Assembly (NCBI GenBank): GCA_964649195.1
Contig: CAZYPK010000078.1
Span: forward strand, 1 to 23,421
Reading direction: 5' to 3'
Length of the DNA: 23,421 nucleotides
DNA from: JTS-RE9 sp964649195
GTDB taxonomy: Bacteria; Planctomycetota; Phycisphaerae; Phycisphaerales; Phycisphaeraceae
The translations under genes and the position numbers were made by a program. The notes under the pieces were generated by a model. It was not told the DNA's origin and did not search any database. It was given only the letters and a program-made list of their open reading frames with translations. Positions 14,735-22,687 of the stretch are shown here, one piece after another; within the stretch, counting starts at the first letter, position 1; every line of letters starts with the position of its first letter.

Positions 14735-15727
14735 TCACTTCGTCCCTTCCGCCGCCGGCAGGCGTACTTCGAACACCGCGCCCCCGTCGTTGAAGGCCGC
14801 GATGGTGCCGCCGTGCGCATCGATGATGCGATGCACGATGGCCAGACCCAGGCCGGTGCCTGTCGAGCGGGTGGTGAAGAACGGATTGAAGATGCGATCG
14901 ACATCCAACTCCGCAATGCCCGGCCCGCTGTCGCGCACAGTCAGCACAAGCTGGGATTGATCGCGACGGACATCGAGCGTCAGCAGACGGGGCTGATCGG
15001 CGGGTATCATCTCCATCGCATCCACCGCGTTGCGAATGAGGTTGACCAGCGCCTGCGCGATCATCTGCGCATCGACGCTGAGCATTCGATCCGATCCGCC
15101 GCTGTGCCGATCCATTCGACGCACCTGAACCCCCGTCGATTGCACCGCCGGATGGTGCGCATCGACCGCACGGTCAAACAGCGATGCCGCGTCAACCGGA
15201 GCGGGATTCGGCTTGATTTCCCGTGAAAAATTGAGCACATCGCAGACGATCGCGTTGAGGCCGCTCACCGCCGCGGCGATTTTCTCGGCGGTGTCCAGTT
15301 GCGGGCCGACATCCACCGCGACATCGCTTCGCTCGAAGATGACCGCCAGGTCCTCCACGAGCATGCCCGCATAAAGCTGGATCGCCGCCAGCGGGTTGCG
15401 TATCTCGTGGGCGATGCCCGCCGCCATCTCGCCCAGGGCGGTCAGCCGCTTGGAGCGTTGCAACTGCGCGTTGGCGCCGGACAGCTCGCGCTGAAGGCGG
15501 GCCACTTCATCATGCAGCGCCTCGTGGCTGCGCTGAAGTTTTTCCGTGACTTCGGTATAGGAGCGGATGATCTGCGCCAGATCATCGAGACGGCCAGGAA
15601 CAGTGGCAGTGGCAGGAGCAGGAGCAGAGGCAGAGAAAGAAGAGGAAGAGGAATCCGACAACGCCCACCCACTCCCGTGGGTGGGTTCGCCTTTCAATTC
15701 AGGTTGTGCAACCGTGGCGTTCATCAT
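14735..15727 (-). CDS. Cytoplasmic sensor histidine kinase (FlgS/FleS-like)
   Basis: The 330-residue kinase has no membrane segment. After a Ser/Ala/Pro low-complexity N-terminus (20-45) comes a coiled coil (about 48-95), then the H-box GIAHEIRNPLAAI with His107. The HATPase domain has N-box LVNLIRNAVDAM, G1 DSGPGI, F-box FNPFFTTR and G2 GTGLGLAIV. This layout is that of the NtrB-type soluble kinases FlgS, FleS and FlrB that phosphorylate flagellar sigma-54 activators; the partner is surely the response regulator encoded next. It overlaps the flgN-like gene by 4 nt (ATGA), linking it to flagellar assembly. The Ala/Pro/Thr stretch is encoded by short tandem repeats at about 15600-15655. No PAS domain is evident. 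Confidence 0.93.
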   Translation of the reverse strand: MMNATVAQPELKGEPTHGSGWALSDSSSSSFSASAPAPATATVPGRLDDLAQIIRSYTEVTEKLQRSHEALHDEVARLQRELSGANAQLQRSKRLTALGEMAAGIAHEIRNPLAAIQLYAGMLVEDLAVIFERSDVAVDVGPQLDTAEKIAAAVSGLNAIVCDVLNFSREIKPNPAPVDAASLFDRAVDAHHPAVQSTGVQVRRMDRHSGGSDRMLSVDAQMIAQALVNLIRNAVDAMEMIPADQPRLLTLDVRRDQSQLVLTVRDSGPGIAELDVDRIFNPFFTTRSTGTGLGLAIVHRIIDAHGGTIAAFNDGGAVFEVRLPAAEGTK

Positions 15728-16236
15728 CCCTTTCGATCCGTGAAACGGCTGACCATCGGCATCATGGGCGAATGCGATACGCGACCGGCGGTGTAAGCCT
15801 TGCCGGCCTGCCCGCCTTGCGTCACCTTGCGCAGATCCATCCCCACCTGATTGCGGGCGTCGCGCAGGGCCGCGCGATCGCGCTCATCCTGTTCGAGGAT
15901 GCGGGCCCGCACGGCGACAATAAGCTCGGTCAGTTCGCCGGCTTCGCGGCTTTGCGCCGGTGAGAGCGGCGCAGCGGTCAGGTCGTTGGCATCGGCATGA
16001 ATCTGCACGGCTTGAAGTTGATCGATGATCTCCTGCCGATCCGAAAGCAGTTGCAGAAGCGGCGCACCATCATCGGCGCCGATGAGGCCGCCCTGGTGCT
16101 GCGAGAGCGTGTGCAGTTTTTCGAAGAGAGCCAGTTGCCGTTCGAGGGCATGCAACAGGGCCGCGGCACGATCCCCGCAAGGGATCGCCGCTTCACCATC
16201 GGCAGGCACCGCGTTGGGCAGCGAGAAGTTGGCCAT
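15724..16236 (-). CDS. flgN: FlgN-like flagellar export chaperone
   Basis: A 170-residue, mostly helical protein. The region ALLHALERQLALFEKLHTLS and LLSDRQEIIDQLQAVQ (about 30-90) has the spacing of the FlgN family, chaperones for the hook-filament junction proteins FlgK and FlgL, and a second long helix LTELIVAVRARILEQDERDR follows. The end includes MDLRKVTQGGQAGKAY, similar to the tails of FlgN-like proteins. The frame opens with a GTG at 16272, but the ATG at 16236 has GAGGG six nt upstream and gives the usual length. The gene overlaps the kinase by 4 nt. The family call rests on helix pattern and context, as FlgN sequences diverge greatly. Confidence 0.75.
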   Translation of the reverse strand: MANFSLPNAVPADGEAAIPCGDRAAALLHALERQLALFEKLHTLSQHQGGLIGADDGAPLLQLLSDRQEIIDQLQAVQIHADANDLTAAPLSPAQSREAGELTELIVAVRARILEQDERDRAALRDARNQVGMDLRKVTQGGQAGKAYTAGRVSHSPMMPMVSRFTDRKG

Positions 16237-16340
16237 CCGTGACCCTCGAAACAAGTGAAGCCGGTCCGTCACCGGCCATCGATGCGGTTGCGTCCATGCA
16301 TGCCGCCTTGATCCTTCTCTCCTATCGACCAGACCGGCAT

Positions 16341-16373
16341 TTAAGTGCAGATTTTTATTGGACTAATTGAAAC
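16341..16373 (-). promoter_or_regulatory. AT-rich island, possible promoter region for flgN operon
   Basis: This stretch is strikingly AT-rich within GC-rich surroundings and lies about 105-140 nt upstream of the flgN ATG. On the minus strand it reads CAATAAAAATCTGC and CTTAAATGCC. No convincing -35/-10 pair and no sigma-54 or sigma-28 match could be fixed. The call is by composition and position only. Confidence 0.25.
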
Positions 16374-16413
16374 CAGGAAATCAGGAAAGCAGGAAAGCAT
16401 GACATCAGGCAAG
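16374..16413. repeat. Octamer tandem array (CAGGAAAG)
   Basis: Five 8-nt units: CAGGAAAT, CAGGAAAG, CAGGAAAG, CATGACAT and CAGGCAAG. It is part of the gene-free stretch 16237-16612 between the TPR gene and flgN, which also holds an AT-rich island, an inverted repeat and a hairpin. Confidence 0.65.
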
Positions 16414-16428
16414 ATCGACCTGAAGCGT

Positions 16429-16523
16429 CGGGTGGCTGGGGCGGAGTCTTCGACGCCCCGGCGCCCCCGGCGCCTTGCTGTTTCATCGGGCCGGGGCTTC
16501 GCGGACTCAGCCCCAGCCACCCG
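16429..16523. repeat. Inverted-repeat element (GGGTGGCTGGGGC family)
   Basis: CGGGTGGCTGGGGCGGAGTC (16429-16448) and the inverse at 16504-16523 differ at one of 20 positions. The 55-nt centre is very GC-rich (CGACGCCCCGGCGCCCCC). The same 20-mer recurs singly at 19319-19338, so this is a dispersed repeat. No gene is seen inside. Confidence 0.8.
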
Positions 16524-16575
16524 GATCCAAACTGAGCCAATACCTGATTTCATGCTTTTTCAGTCGCTGTCCAAG

Positions 16576-16598
16576 CGCGATCGGATCATCCGATCGCG
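16576..16598. repeat. Hairpin downstream of the TPR gene
   Basis: CGCGATCGG (16576-16584) pairs with CCGATCGCG (16590-16598) around a 5-nt loop. It is 15 nt past the TPR gene stop codon and could help end that transcript, but no T-tract follows on the minus strand. Confidence 0.5.
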
Positions 16599-16612
16599 AC
16601 CTGAGACCGGAC

Positions 16613-19156
16613 CTACTTTGACGGGTCCGCGCCGGCCTGCGGATCGAAGAGGTTGAGTTTGCCGCTCCAGTGCAGCCAGTCCTGCCAGTGCTTGCGGGTC
16701 ATGGGCAGGCTCGGATCGTCAAACGCCTCCTCCGGGATGCGGCGAAGATGATCGCGGGCCCGCAGGTTCACGGCACGGGCGTTCTGATGCTGCCCAAGCT
16801 CCGCGTAGGCGTTGACCATCTGCACCAGCGCCACCAATGACGAGGGATGATCGCGCCAGCGGCGTGCCGCGGAATCGTAAAGCTCGATGGCCTGCTCGTA
16901 TCGCCTCAGATCAAAGGCGCAATCGGCCCTGTAATAATAGGCGTTTCTGAAGTAGAGCTGAAGAATCGGCGACAGCTTGCGCTCGTCCAGTTCGCCAAGC
17001 TGGGTCACCACCTGGCTGTGCAGTATCAGCGCCTGCTCCAATCGGCGGGTGCGCTCCGCCTGGTACTCGCGCACCTTGGATTGCGGCAGCGGCTCCTCGA
17101 GCGAGCGATCGATGACCGGAATCGACTGGCGATAGGACTCGGCCAGCAGGAATCGCAAGGCGGGTCCTTCGACGGTTTCCCCGTAACGATCCACCGCCGC
17201 GGCAAGGCGGACGATGGCGTTCTCGAAATCCTTTCGCTGGTGATACAGCCGGCCAAGGGCGATCAGGGCGTCGCGGTACTCCTCGCTTTCGGGCGTGATC
17301 GCGGGATGATCGGTGACGACATCGAGCAGCACCTTCGCGGCTTCGTCGAGCTTTTCCAGGGCCACGTAGCCGCGCGAGAGAGGGACCAGGCTCCTGGCGG
17401 TGATGTTGTGGTTGGGATGTTCGCGTTTGAGATGCACAAACCGTTCGATGGCCTCCTTGTATTGCCGGTCGGCGAGGTAGGCGATGCCCAGTTTGTGAAA
17501 CGCCTCGATTCGCCGGGGATCATCGCCTCGGTTGGCGAGGAACTCCATGTACATCCGCACCGCCAGCTTCCACTGAAAGGCGTTGTCGTAAGCGGCGGCG
17601 GCGGCCCACCAACTGTCGCCGGCCGACTTGGGATCGATCACCTTGACCGCCTTGGCGTGCTGGTCGTGGGCCTGGCCGGCCAGCTCGAAGTGCCGCGCGG
17701 CATCCTGGCGCACGAGGCGGATCACCTCCGCCGTCGGCTCGGCGCCGGCGCCCGGCGCGGGCAGCGCGGTGGATTCCGCGCCGCCGCCGGGCGACGCGGT
17801 TTCCGTGGGCAGCGGCAGGCCGGCATCGCGCAGCTTCTTCACGGCGATGCGTTCGTGCGTGGCGGCAAACAGGGCGTGCCATTCGGGAGGCACGTTGTCC
17901 CGATGCAGCGGCGAGAGCACCGCAAGATATTGCAGCGCGTTTTCGTGCTGATCCAGATCGGTGGCCGACACATGATGCGAAAGCGTCATGGAAATCAGCC
18001 GTTCCCTGCGCGCCTCCGATGGCCGCCGACTTTCGCCCATGAGCTGCACCGCATTGGCCAGGTGTTCCAGGGCGTCGTCATGTTTTCCCATGCGGGCTTC
18101 ACAATCGGCCCGGCCAAGCAGGGCCTCGAAGTAAGGCGAGTTGACCGGGTCGCTTTCCTGCGGGCGATACCCTTCCTCCGCCTCCTTGAAATACTGCCAG
18201 GCGGCGGCAATGTCATCCGTCTGCACCAGTTCGATCTGCCCCAGGCCCACCAGGGCGTCGGCCTGAAGCGCATCGGACTTGGGCAGCCGTTCGTGGACAT
18301 GCGCGAAGATTTCCCGCGCCACCTTGAAGTTGCCGGTTTGCAGATAGGACCTGGCGCGCAGCACATGCAGCGGCCCCAGGTCCTTGTCGCCTCCGCGATC
18401 CATGAAGGAAATCTGCCTGCGCTCGATCATGTCGATCACGCCGCTGTGGTGGCCGGCGTCGTACAGCAGCTTCGCCTTGATGGTGAAGCCCCATATTTCC
18501 TGCCGGCGCTGCTCCGGTTTGTCGGTCTCCCTGGCGACCTCCTCAAGAAAGTGATCCGCCAGCTTGCCGATCATCGCCGGATCGGGCCTCGGCGATGCCA
18601 GGCGGCGTTCGATGAGCCTGCGAACGATGGCGTAGCGCCGCTGCGGAGCGGCTTCCTTGAGCTTGCGGAGCATCTCCAGCGCCTCGTCCTCGCGCTCCAG
18701 CGTCACCAGCGATTCCGCCATGCGCTGAAGGCGAAGATCATCCAGCGGACGGCCCATCTGCTCCGACTGACGGTAATAGCCGAGCATCAGCTCGTGATTG
18801 ACCGCATCATCGATTTTCGCCGTTTTCTGCTGGACAAAGACCAGATCGCCGAACAGTTCCTCGTACCAGGCCTGCTCGCGGGGACCGGCCCGGATGATGT
18901 GAGGCTCCAGGTCCTTGAGCATGCGGTGGGCGGTCTGCGTGTCCTGGGCGGCCAGATATTTGCTCACCGTATCGAGGGCGCCGGGGAAGTCATCGGGCTT
19001 CTTCTGCGGCAGGGCGAGATAGATGCCGACAATGAACAGCCCCAGGCCCACCAGCAGCACCGGCAACTGCCAGACCTGCGCCCAGCCACGCGGCTGGGTC
19101 GGCGGCGGATCGCCGTCGCCCGGCTCCTCGTTCAGGTTGTCCGATGCCTCCGCCAT
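16613..19156 (-). CDS. Membrane-anchored tetratricopeptide repeat protein
   Basis: An 847-residue protein with a short cytoplasmic tail, one membrane helix at about residues 23-46 (VLLVGLGLFIVGIYLAL) and a very long helical region rich in TPR-type units. Examples are ALVGLGQIELVQTDDIAAAW, FHKLGIAYLADRQYKEAIER, LIALGRLYHQRKDFENAIVR and CAFDLRRYEQAIELY. TPR arrays are protein-binding scaffolds; no catalytic motif is visible. A low-complexity Ala/Pro/Gly linker lies near the middle. The frame opens with GTG at 19168, but ATG at 19156 has GGGA at good spacing. The next gene is flgN, 376 nt away, while upstream is tsaB, so no functional link to flagella is shown. Similar large TPR proteins are common in planctomycetes. 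Confidence 0.85.
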   Translation of the reverse strand: MAEASDNLNEEPGDGDPPPTQPRGWAQVWQLPVLLVGLGLFIVGIYLALPQKKPDDFPGALDTVSKYLAAQDTQTAHRMLKDLEPHIIRAGPREQAWYEELFGDLVFVQQKTAKIDDAVNHELMLGYYRQSEQMGRPLDDLRLQRMAESLVTLEREDEALEMLRKLKEAAPQRRYAIVRRLIERRLASPRPDPAMIGKLADHFLEEVARETDKPEQRRQEIWGFTIKAKLLYDAGHHSGVIDMIERRQISFMDRGGDKDLGPLHVLRARSYLQTGNFKVAREIFAHVHERLPKSDALQADALVGLGQIELVQTDDIAAAWQYFKEAEEGYRPQESDPVNSPYFEALLGRADCEARMGKHDDALEHLANAVQLMGESRRPSEARRERLISMTLSHHVSATDLDQHENALQYLAVLSPLHRDNVPPEWHALFAATHERIAVKKLRDAGLPLPTETASPGGGAESTALPAPGAGAEPTAEVIRLVRQDAARHFELAGQAHDQHAKAVKVIDPKSAGDSWWAAAAAYDNAFQWKLAVRMYMEFLANRGDDPRRIEAFHKLGIAYLADRQYKEAIERFVHLKREHPNHNITARSLVPLSRGYVALEKLDEAAKVLLDVVTDHPAITPESEEYRDALIALGRLYHQRKDFENAIVRLAAAVDRYGETVEGPALRFLLAESYRQSIPVIDRSLEEPLPQSKVREYQAERTRRLEQALILHSQVVTQLGELDERKLSPILQLYFRNAYYYRADCAFDLRRYEQAIELYDSAARRWRDHPSSLVALVQMVNAYAELGQHQNARAVNLRARDHLRRIPEEAFDDPSLPMTRKHWQDWLHWSGKLNLFDPQAGADPSK

Positions 19157-19318
19157 GCGTTTTCCCACAGGGTCGCCAATCCACTGGACACCATCGCACG
19201 CCGCTGTTGCGCGGCATGAGCGCCCCGCGAAAGGTTCGCTCCAAGGTGGTTATCGGATGGTGGACAGGCGGTGGTTGAATGAACGATGGGCAAAGGGGTG
19301 AAAAAAGCGATGATCGGC

Positions 19319-19338
19319 CGGGTGGCTGGGGCTGAGTC
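19319..19338. repeat. Single copy of the GGGTGGCTGGGGC repeat after tsaB
   Basis: CGGGTGGCTGGGGCTGAGTC is identical to the inverted arm at 16504-16523 and one base different from 16429-16448. It lies 8 nt beyond the tsaB stop codon, in the 190-nt tsaB-TPR gap, which holds no gene. Confidence 0.8.
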
Positions 19339-19346
19339 CCCCGGAA

Positions 19347-20075
19347 TCATGCCTTGCCATGAATGCGATCCCAAAGTTCGATCGCTTCCGGCGGGCGGAC
19401 ATAAAGGGGGACCAGCGCCAGCGGATCATCGAATCGGCCCTGGTGCGATGCCTGCCGCGCCAGCAGCCAGAGTTGCTCCGCGCTGGCCTGCGCCATGAGC
19501 CGGGGCAGCACGGTGACATCGATCGCATCCGGGGGCAGCGCGGGCAGCGGATCGCCGAGGATGGCCAGCGGTCTGGGCGCCAGCGCGAGCAGTTCGCGCA
19601 TGGATCGCAGGGCCGGGGGAGCGATGGGGGTCATCGCATCGCCCTGGCGTTCGTACAGGCCGGTGTAGAGCGTTTCCTTTTTCAGGTTCAAACCCACGGC
19701 AACGCAGGCCGCATCAGGCGGGGCGTTGCGGGCCACGACATCCAGCGTGGGAATGGCGATGACCTTCGCTCCCAATGTGAGAGCAAACATTTTGGCAAGC
19801 GTGACGGCGACACGAAGGCCGGTGAAGGAACCGGGGCCGATGGAAAGATAAACCTCGCCCAATTGCGACGGCTGAATGTTTCGCCGGCTGCACAGGGCAT
19901 CGAGATGCTGCATGAGTTGGGAGGAGCCACCAGTCCCCCCGGAGCCCGCCCCCGCGGTCTGCGGAGGCAGTTCGATGACCTCGATGAGTTCATCGCCGCG
20001 CCCCAGCGCAAAGGAGGCGGCGCGACCGGAAGTTTCGATGGCGAGATTGAACGGAGCCGATGACACGGGCGGCAT
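19347..20075 (-). CDS. tsaB: tRNA threonylcarbamoyladenosine biosynthesis protein TsaB
   Basis: TsaB pairs with TsaD and TsaE to make the universal t6A37 modification of ANN-decoding tRNAs. The 242-residue protein has the ASKHA N-terminus LAIETSGRAASFALG (11-25) and the family signature SIGPGSFTGLRVAVTLAKM (78-96), followed by VIAIPTLDVVA. The C-terminal half is shorter and diverged, as usual for TsaB, which lacks the metal-binding histidines of TsaD. A Gly/Ser insert lies at 42-52. No purine-rich Shine-Dalgarno sequence is visible before the ATG at 20075. It stands alone between two genes of unrelated or unknown function. Confidence 0.93.
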   Translation of the reverse strand: MPPVSSAPFNLAIETSGRAASFALGRGDELIEVIELPPQTAGAGSGGTGGSSQLMQHLDALCSRRNIQPSQLGEVYLSIGPGSFTGLRVAVTLAKMFALTLGAKVIAIPTLDVVARNAPPDAACVAVGLNLKKETLYTGLYERQGDAMTPIAPPALRSMRELLALAPRPLAILGDPLPALPPDAIDVTVLPRLMAQASAEQLWLLARQASHQGRFDDPLALVPLYVRPPEAIELWDRIHGKA

Positions 20076-20094
20076 TGTAGGGAGTAACGCGGCG

Positions 20095-20296
20095 GTCCGA
20101 GCCGCGACTCAACGAGTCGCGGACGTGTGCGGCCTGAAGGAGCGTTCTTCGCGCGGTGGATGAACGGCATCCGTCACACGGTTGTCATCCGGTTGCGAAG
20201 CGTGATGCCTGTCGTGTTCGAGTTCTATCGTCGAAGGTGTGCTTGACCACCCTTGAGGCCGTTCACCTCCGCGACTCGTTGAGTCGCGGCTCGGAC
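20095..20296. repeat. 202-bp palindromic element upstream of tsaB
   Basis: 20095-20123 and 20268-20296 are perfect inverted repeats of 29 bp. Each arm is itself a hairpin: CCGCGACTC-AAC-GAGTCGCGG in the left arm and its complement in the right. The 144-nt centre shows no gene. It fills most of the gap between the 523-residue ORF and tsaB. The nested palindromes are typical of paired REP-type elements. Confidence 0.9.
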
Positions 20297-20324
20297 AAGG
20301 CAGCCGCATTGCCGACATGGTTTT

Positions 20325-21896
20325 TCACTTGCGCACCACATCCGCCTGGGCGGCGATGGTGTCGCCTTCGCGGAAGGCCTGGAGGCTCATCGATTCGTAG
20401 TGGGCGAGCAGGCCGCTGATGATGCGTGCTCCGCGAACAAGCTGCGCCTCAGGGGTTGTCGGCAGCATTTCCTGCGAGGCTTCGATCACCTGCGGGCGAA
20501 CCTTTTTCCAGTGCGCCTGCCAGGTCTCCATGTGGGCGGCCAGGTCGCCGGGCTTGAGCACGGCGGTGAAGACCGGCGCCTGGCGATTTTTCAGGCCCAT
20601 CGCCGTGAATGATCGGCTGGCGATGAGGCTGCGGGTGGAATCGAGATGGGCATCGATGCACTGCTGAAAGAACTGATCCTGCGTACAGATGACGTACCAG
20701 TCGCCGACGCGGCCGTAGCTCAGCGAGAGCGGACGCAGCTCGGCGCGACTGGTGCGATGCGCCAGGGCGGCGCCGATGTTGGCGTTTCGGAAAGTGACCT
20801 CGCTGTGCGTCTGAGGGTTGACTTCCACCAGGGGTCCTTCCCACTTGGCCGCCGCCAGATTGGCGACGAACATCAGGCCGTCGATCGCCTTGGTGAGGTC
20901 CTCGGCCACGGCGGGGTCCTTCAGCTTGAGCGACAGGCCCGCGACGGGAATGGAGAGGCCGGGGTTGGGCGTGAGCCTGTCGCCGGGCACTTCGCCCAGG
21001 AAGAGAACGGAAGGCGAGGCCAGCCTGGCGTGAATGTCGTTGGTGAAGGATTTGCCGGGGAAGAGGCGATCGAGCTTTTTGCCATCAGGCCCAGGCGGGG
21101 GCAGCAGGTTCATGCTGATGGCGGCGATGGCGGAGGCGGGGAGCGGGCCGAAGTCGAGCGCGCCGCCGTCGCCCAGATAGGCGGCCAGTTCCGCAAGCTG
21201 CGGTGACTTGCCGCGGTACTGGATCGTCAGGTCGCGCTCCTTGCGATACACACCCAGGGCGTGAACATCCTCATCGCTTTGCCGGACATAGACCGTCGCG
21301 GCGCGGTCGCCCCGGGGCAGTTTGGCGATCCAGCTTTTGTAAAGGTCATTTTTCGCCAGCGTGTTTTCACCTGTTTCCAGGGCTTTTTGGGCAAGCCCGC
21401 TGTAGCGGGGATGAACGACAATGATCCAGCCTTTGCCGATGGCGAGGTGCGCCTTTTCATCGGCCGACTTGAAGCCGCGATAACCGGCGAAGTCCTTGAC
21501 GTGGACCAGTTGCAGCTTTTCGACGGCCAGGGCTGCGTCACCATCGGAGACCTTGGTGATGATCATGCCCGGCTCATCATCTTCAGGATTGAACGCGACC
21601 ATCGCCGCCGTTTTTCCGAAGAACCGATCGACGATCTCATCGCCGGAAAGCCCCAGCGCCTTCTGCACATCCAGCCAGCCCTGCGGTTCAGGAACCATCG
21701 GCAGGTTGTCGCGCAGGAATTTGGCCAATGGGTCGCCGACCCAATCCTTGCGCAGCGCGGCCAGGTCGTGTACCTCCATAAAGACGGCGGCATCGGCCGG
21801 CACCAGCGATGCCGCATCCTGCTGGGCCAGCGCGGGCATGGCGACGCCGAGCGTCAGCAGCAGAACGAAGATCGATTTCAACATCGCGAGTCTCAT
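20325..21896 (-). CDS. Exported protein of unknown function
   Basis: The 523-residue product starts with a clear signal peptide (MRLAMLKSIFVLLLTLGVAM, PALAQQ, with a likely cleavage after ALA at about residue 24). The mature part has no further membrane helix. It begins ASLVPADAAVFMEVHDLAAL, a pattern seen in uncharacterised secreted planctomycete proteins, and includes VYVRQSDEDVHALGVYRK, LPASAIAAISMNLLPPPG and LSLSYGRVGDWYVICTQDQF. No enzyme motif is recognised. AAGGA 5-6 nt upstream supports the ATG at 21896. It follows the anti-sigma gene by 68 nt holding a heptamer array, so it may share the ECF transcript and could be a target or sensor partner of that system, which is only an inference. 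Confidence 0.8.
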   Translation of the reverse strand: MRLAMLKSIFVLLLTLGVAMPALAQQDAASLVPADAAVFMEVHDLAALRKDWVGDPLAKFLRDNLPMVPEPQGWLDVQKALGLSGDEIVDRFFGKTAAMVAFNPEDDEPGMIITKVSDGDAALAVEKLQLVHVKDFAGYRGFKSADEKAHLAIGKGWIIVVHPRYSGLAQKALETGENTLAKNDLYKSWIAKLPRGDRAATVYVRQSDEDVHALGVYRKERDLTIQYRGKSPQLAELAAYLGDGGALDFGPLPASAIAAISMNLLPPPGPDGKKLDRLFPGKSFTNDIHARLASPSVLFLGEVPGDRLTPNPGLSIPVAGLSLKLKDPAVAEDLTKAIDGLMFVANLAAAKWEGPLVEVNPQTHSEVTFRNANIGAALAHRTSRAELRPLSLSYGRVGDWYVICTQDQFFQQCIDAHLDSTRSLIASRSFTAMGLKNRQAPVFTAVLKPGDLAAHMETWQAHWKKVRPQVIEASQEMLPTTPEAQLVRGARIISGLLAHYESMSLQAFREGDTIAAQADVVRK

Positions 21897-21910
21897 GCGA
21901 ATCCTTTCAA

Positions 21911-21945
21911 AAGCTATCAGCCATCAGCCATCAGCTATCAGACGG
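21911..21945. repeat. Heptamer tandem array (CAGCCAT/CAGCTAT)
   Basis: Five 7-nt units: AAGCTAT, two CAGCCAT, CAGCTAT, CAGACGG. It is the same family as the arrays in the flagellar operon 10 kb away, with a single arm and no recognisable core. It lies 15 nt before the start codon of the exported protein gene, leaving its AAGGA ribosome binding site intact. Confidence 0.85.
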
Positions 21946-21964
21946 AGTCACCAATGCGAAACAA

Positions 21965-22621
21965 TCATCCGCCATTGACTGGCAGCACATAATCCGCCGG
22001 ATCGGGCAAGCCGGGGTCCAGCAGCGACGCAAGGTGGGCCACATCGAACATCGCGGCGGTATCGGCGAAGCCTTGCTTCAATCGGCCCGGCGAAGCGGCG
22101 GCGACGGCGTAACCCTCCTTCGCGCTGCTCATCAGCAGGCCGATCGCGTCGGGGGCGGTCGCACCGGATGCCACGACATCGGGCAACTGCGAATTGACCG
22201 GCGGCACGATGGCCAGCTTCCCTCCATCATCGATCTGCCTGTTTGATGTAAGAATCCCCACGTAAATCGCGGCGCCGGCGAAGAGCGCCAGCATCGCCGC
22301 GATGGCTGCATATCGATGGACAAAACCGGTGGCGCCTGCGGGACCGATCATGGCGATCACGCCCAGCGCTTCGCGTTCCTGCTGCGATTGCCAGTGATCG
22401 AGCACGCTCATCGCAAAAGTGGAGCCATCGGGAGCCGAGGCCTCTTCCGTCATGGCGCCATCGACATCACTCATCAGCGCCAGCCAATGCGACTCGGCCT
22501 GCCACAATGCGGCGGCATTTTCGTTCTCGCGCAGGTGATGTTCAAACACCGCGCGATCCGATTCGCTGATCGAACCGTCGCGGCAGGATTCCCAGAGTTT
22601 GTCCAGTTTTTCTTTGTTCAT
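21965..22621 (-). CDS. Probable anti-sigma factor, single-pass membrane protein
   Basis: The 218-residue protein has an N-terminal helical segment (MNKEKLDKLWESCRDGSISE, then SDRAVFEHHLRENENAAALW) like the anti-sigma domain of planctomycete and FecR-type regulators, one membrane helix at about 104-125 (AAIAAMLALFAGAAIYVGIL) and a roughly 90-residue extracytoplasmic part. The zinc-binding HxxxCxxC signature of ZAS anti-sigma factors is absent; only one Cys (13) is near. It directly follows the ECF sigma gene, the normal place for a cognate anti-sigma factor. AGGA eight nt before ATG supports the start. A hairpin lies between the two genes. The signal it senses is unknown. Confidence 0.75.
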   Translation of the reverse strand: MNKEKLDKLWESCRDGSISESDRAVFEHHLRENENAAALWQAESHWLALMSDVDGAMTEEASAPDGSTFAMSVLDHWQSQQEREALGVIAMIGPAGATGFVHRYAAIAAMLALFAGAAIYVGILTSNRQIDDGGKLAIVPPVNSQLPDVVASGATAPDAIGLLMSSAKEGYAVAAASPGRLKQGFADTAAMFDVAHLASLLDPGLPDPADYVLPVNGG

Positions 22622-22641
22622 GGGCTTGGTCCTGATTCGGA

Positions 22642-22686
22642 CACGGGACCTTGAAGGTCCCGTGCCTGGGCTTATAAGGTCCCGTG
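22642..22686. repeat. Hairpin and half-repeat between sigma and anti-sigma genes
   Basis: CACGGGACCTT (22642-22652) and AAGGTCCCGTG (22654-22664) are perfect inverse copies of 11 bp. A third copy AAGGTCCCGTG lies at 22676-22686, one base from the sigma-gene stop. The third copy can pair with the first instead of the second, giving two exclusive hairpins in the transcript between the genes. Confidence 0.8.
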
Positions 22687-22687
22687 T

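Noticed and set aside
16321..16370. Sigma-28 promoter for flgN (TAAA ... TCGATAG on the minus strand)
   Set aside because: The spacing between TAAA and the CGATAG-like box is about 5 nt too short for the TAAA-N15-GCCGATAA consensus.
16847..19219. 790-codon open frame on the plus strand
   Set aside because: It is antisense to the TPR gene; the translation has no recognisable domain and is Arg/Gly/His rich, as expected from the GC-rich complement of a real gene.
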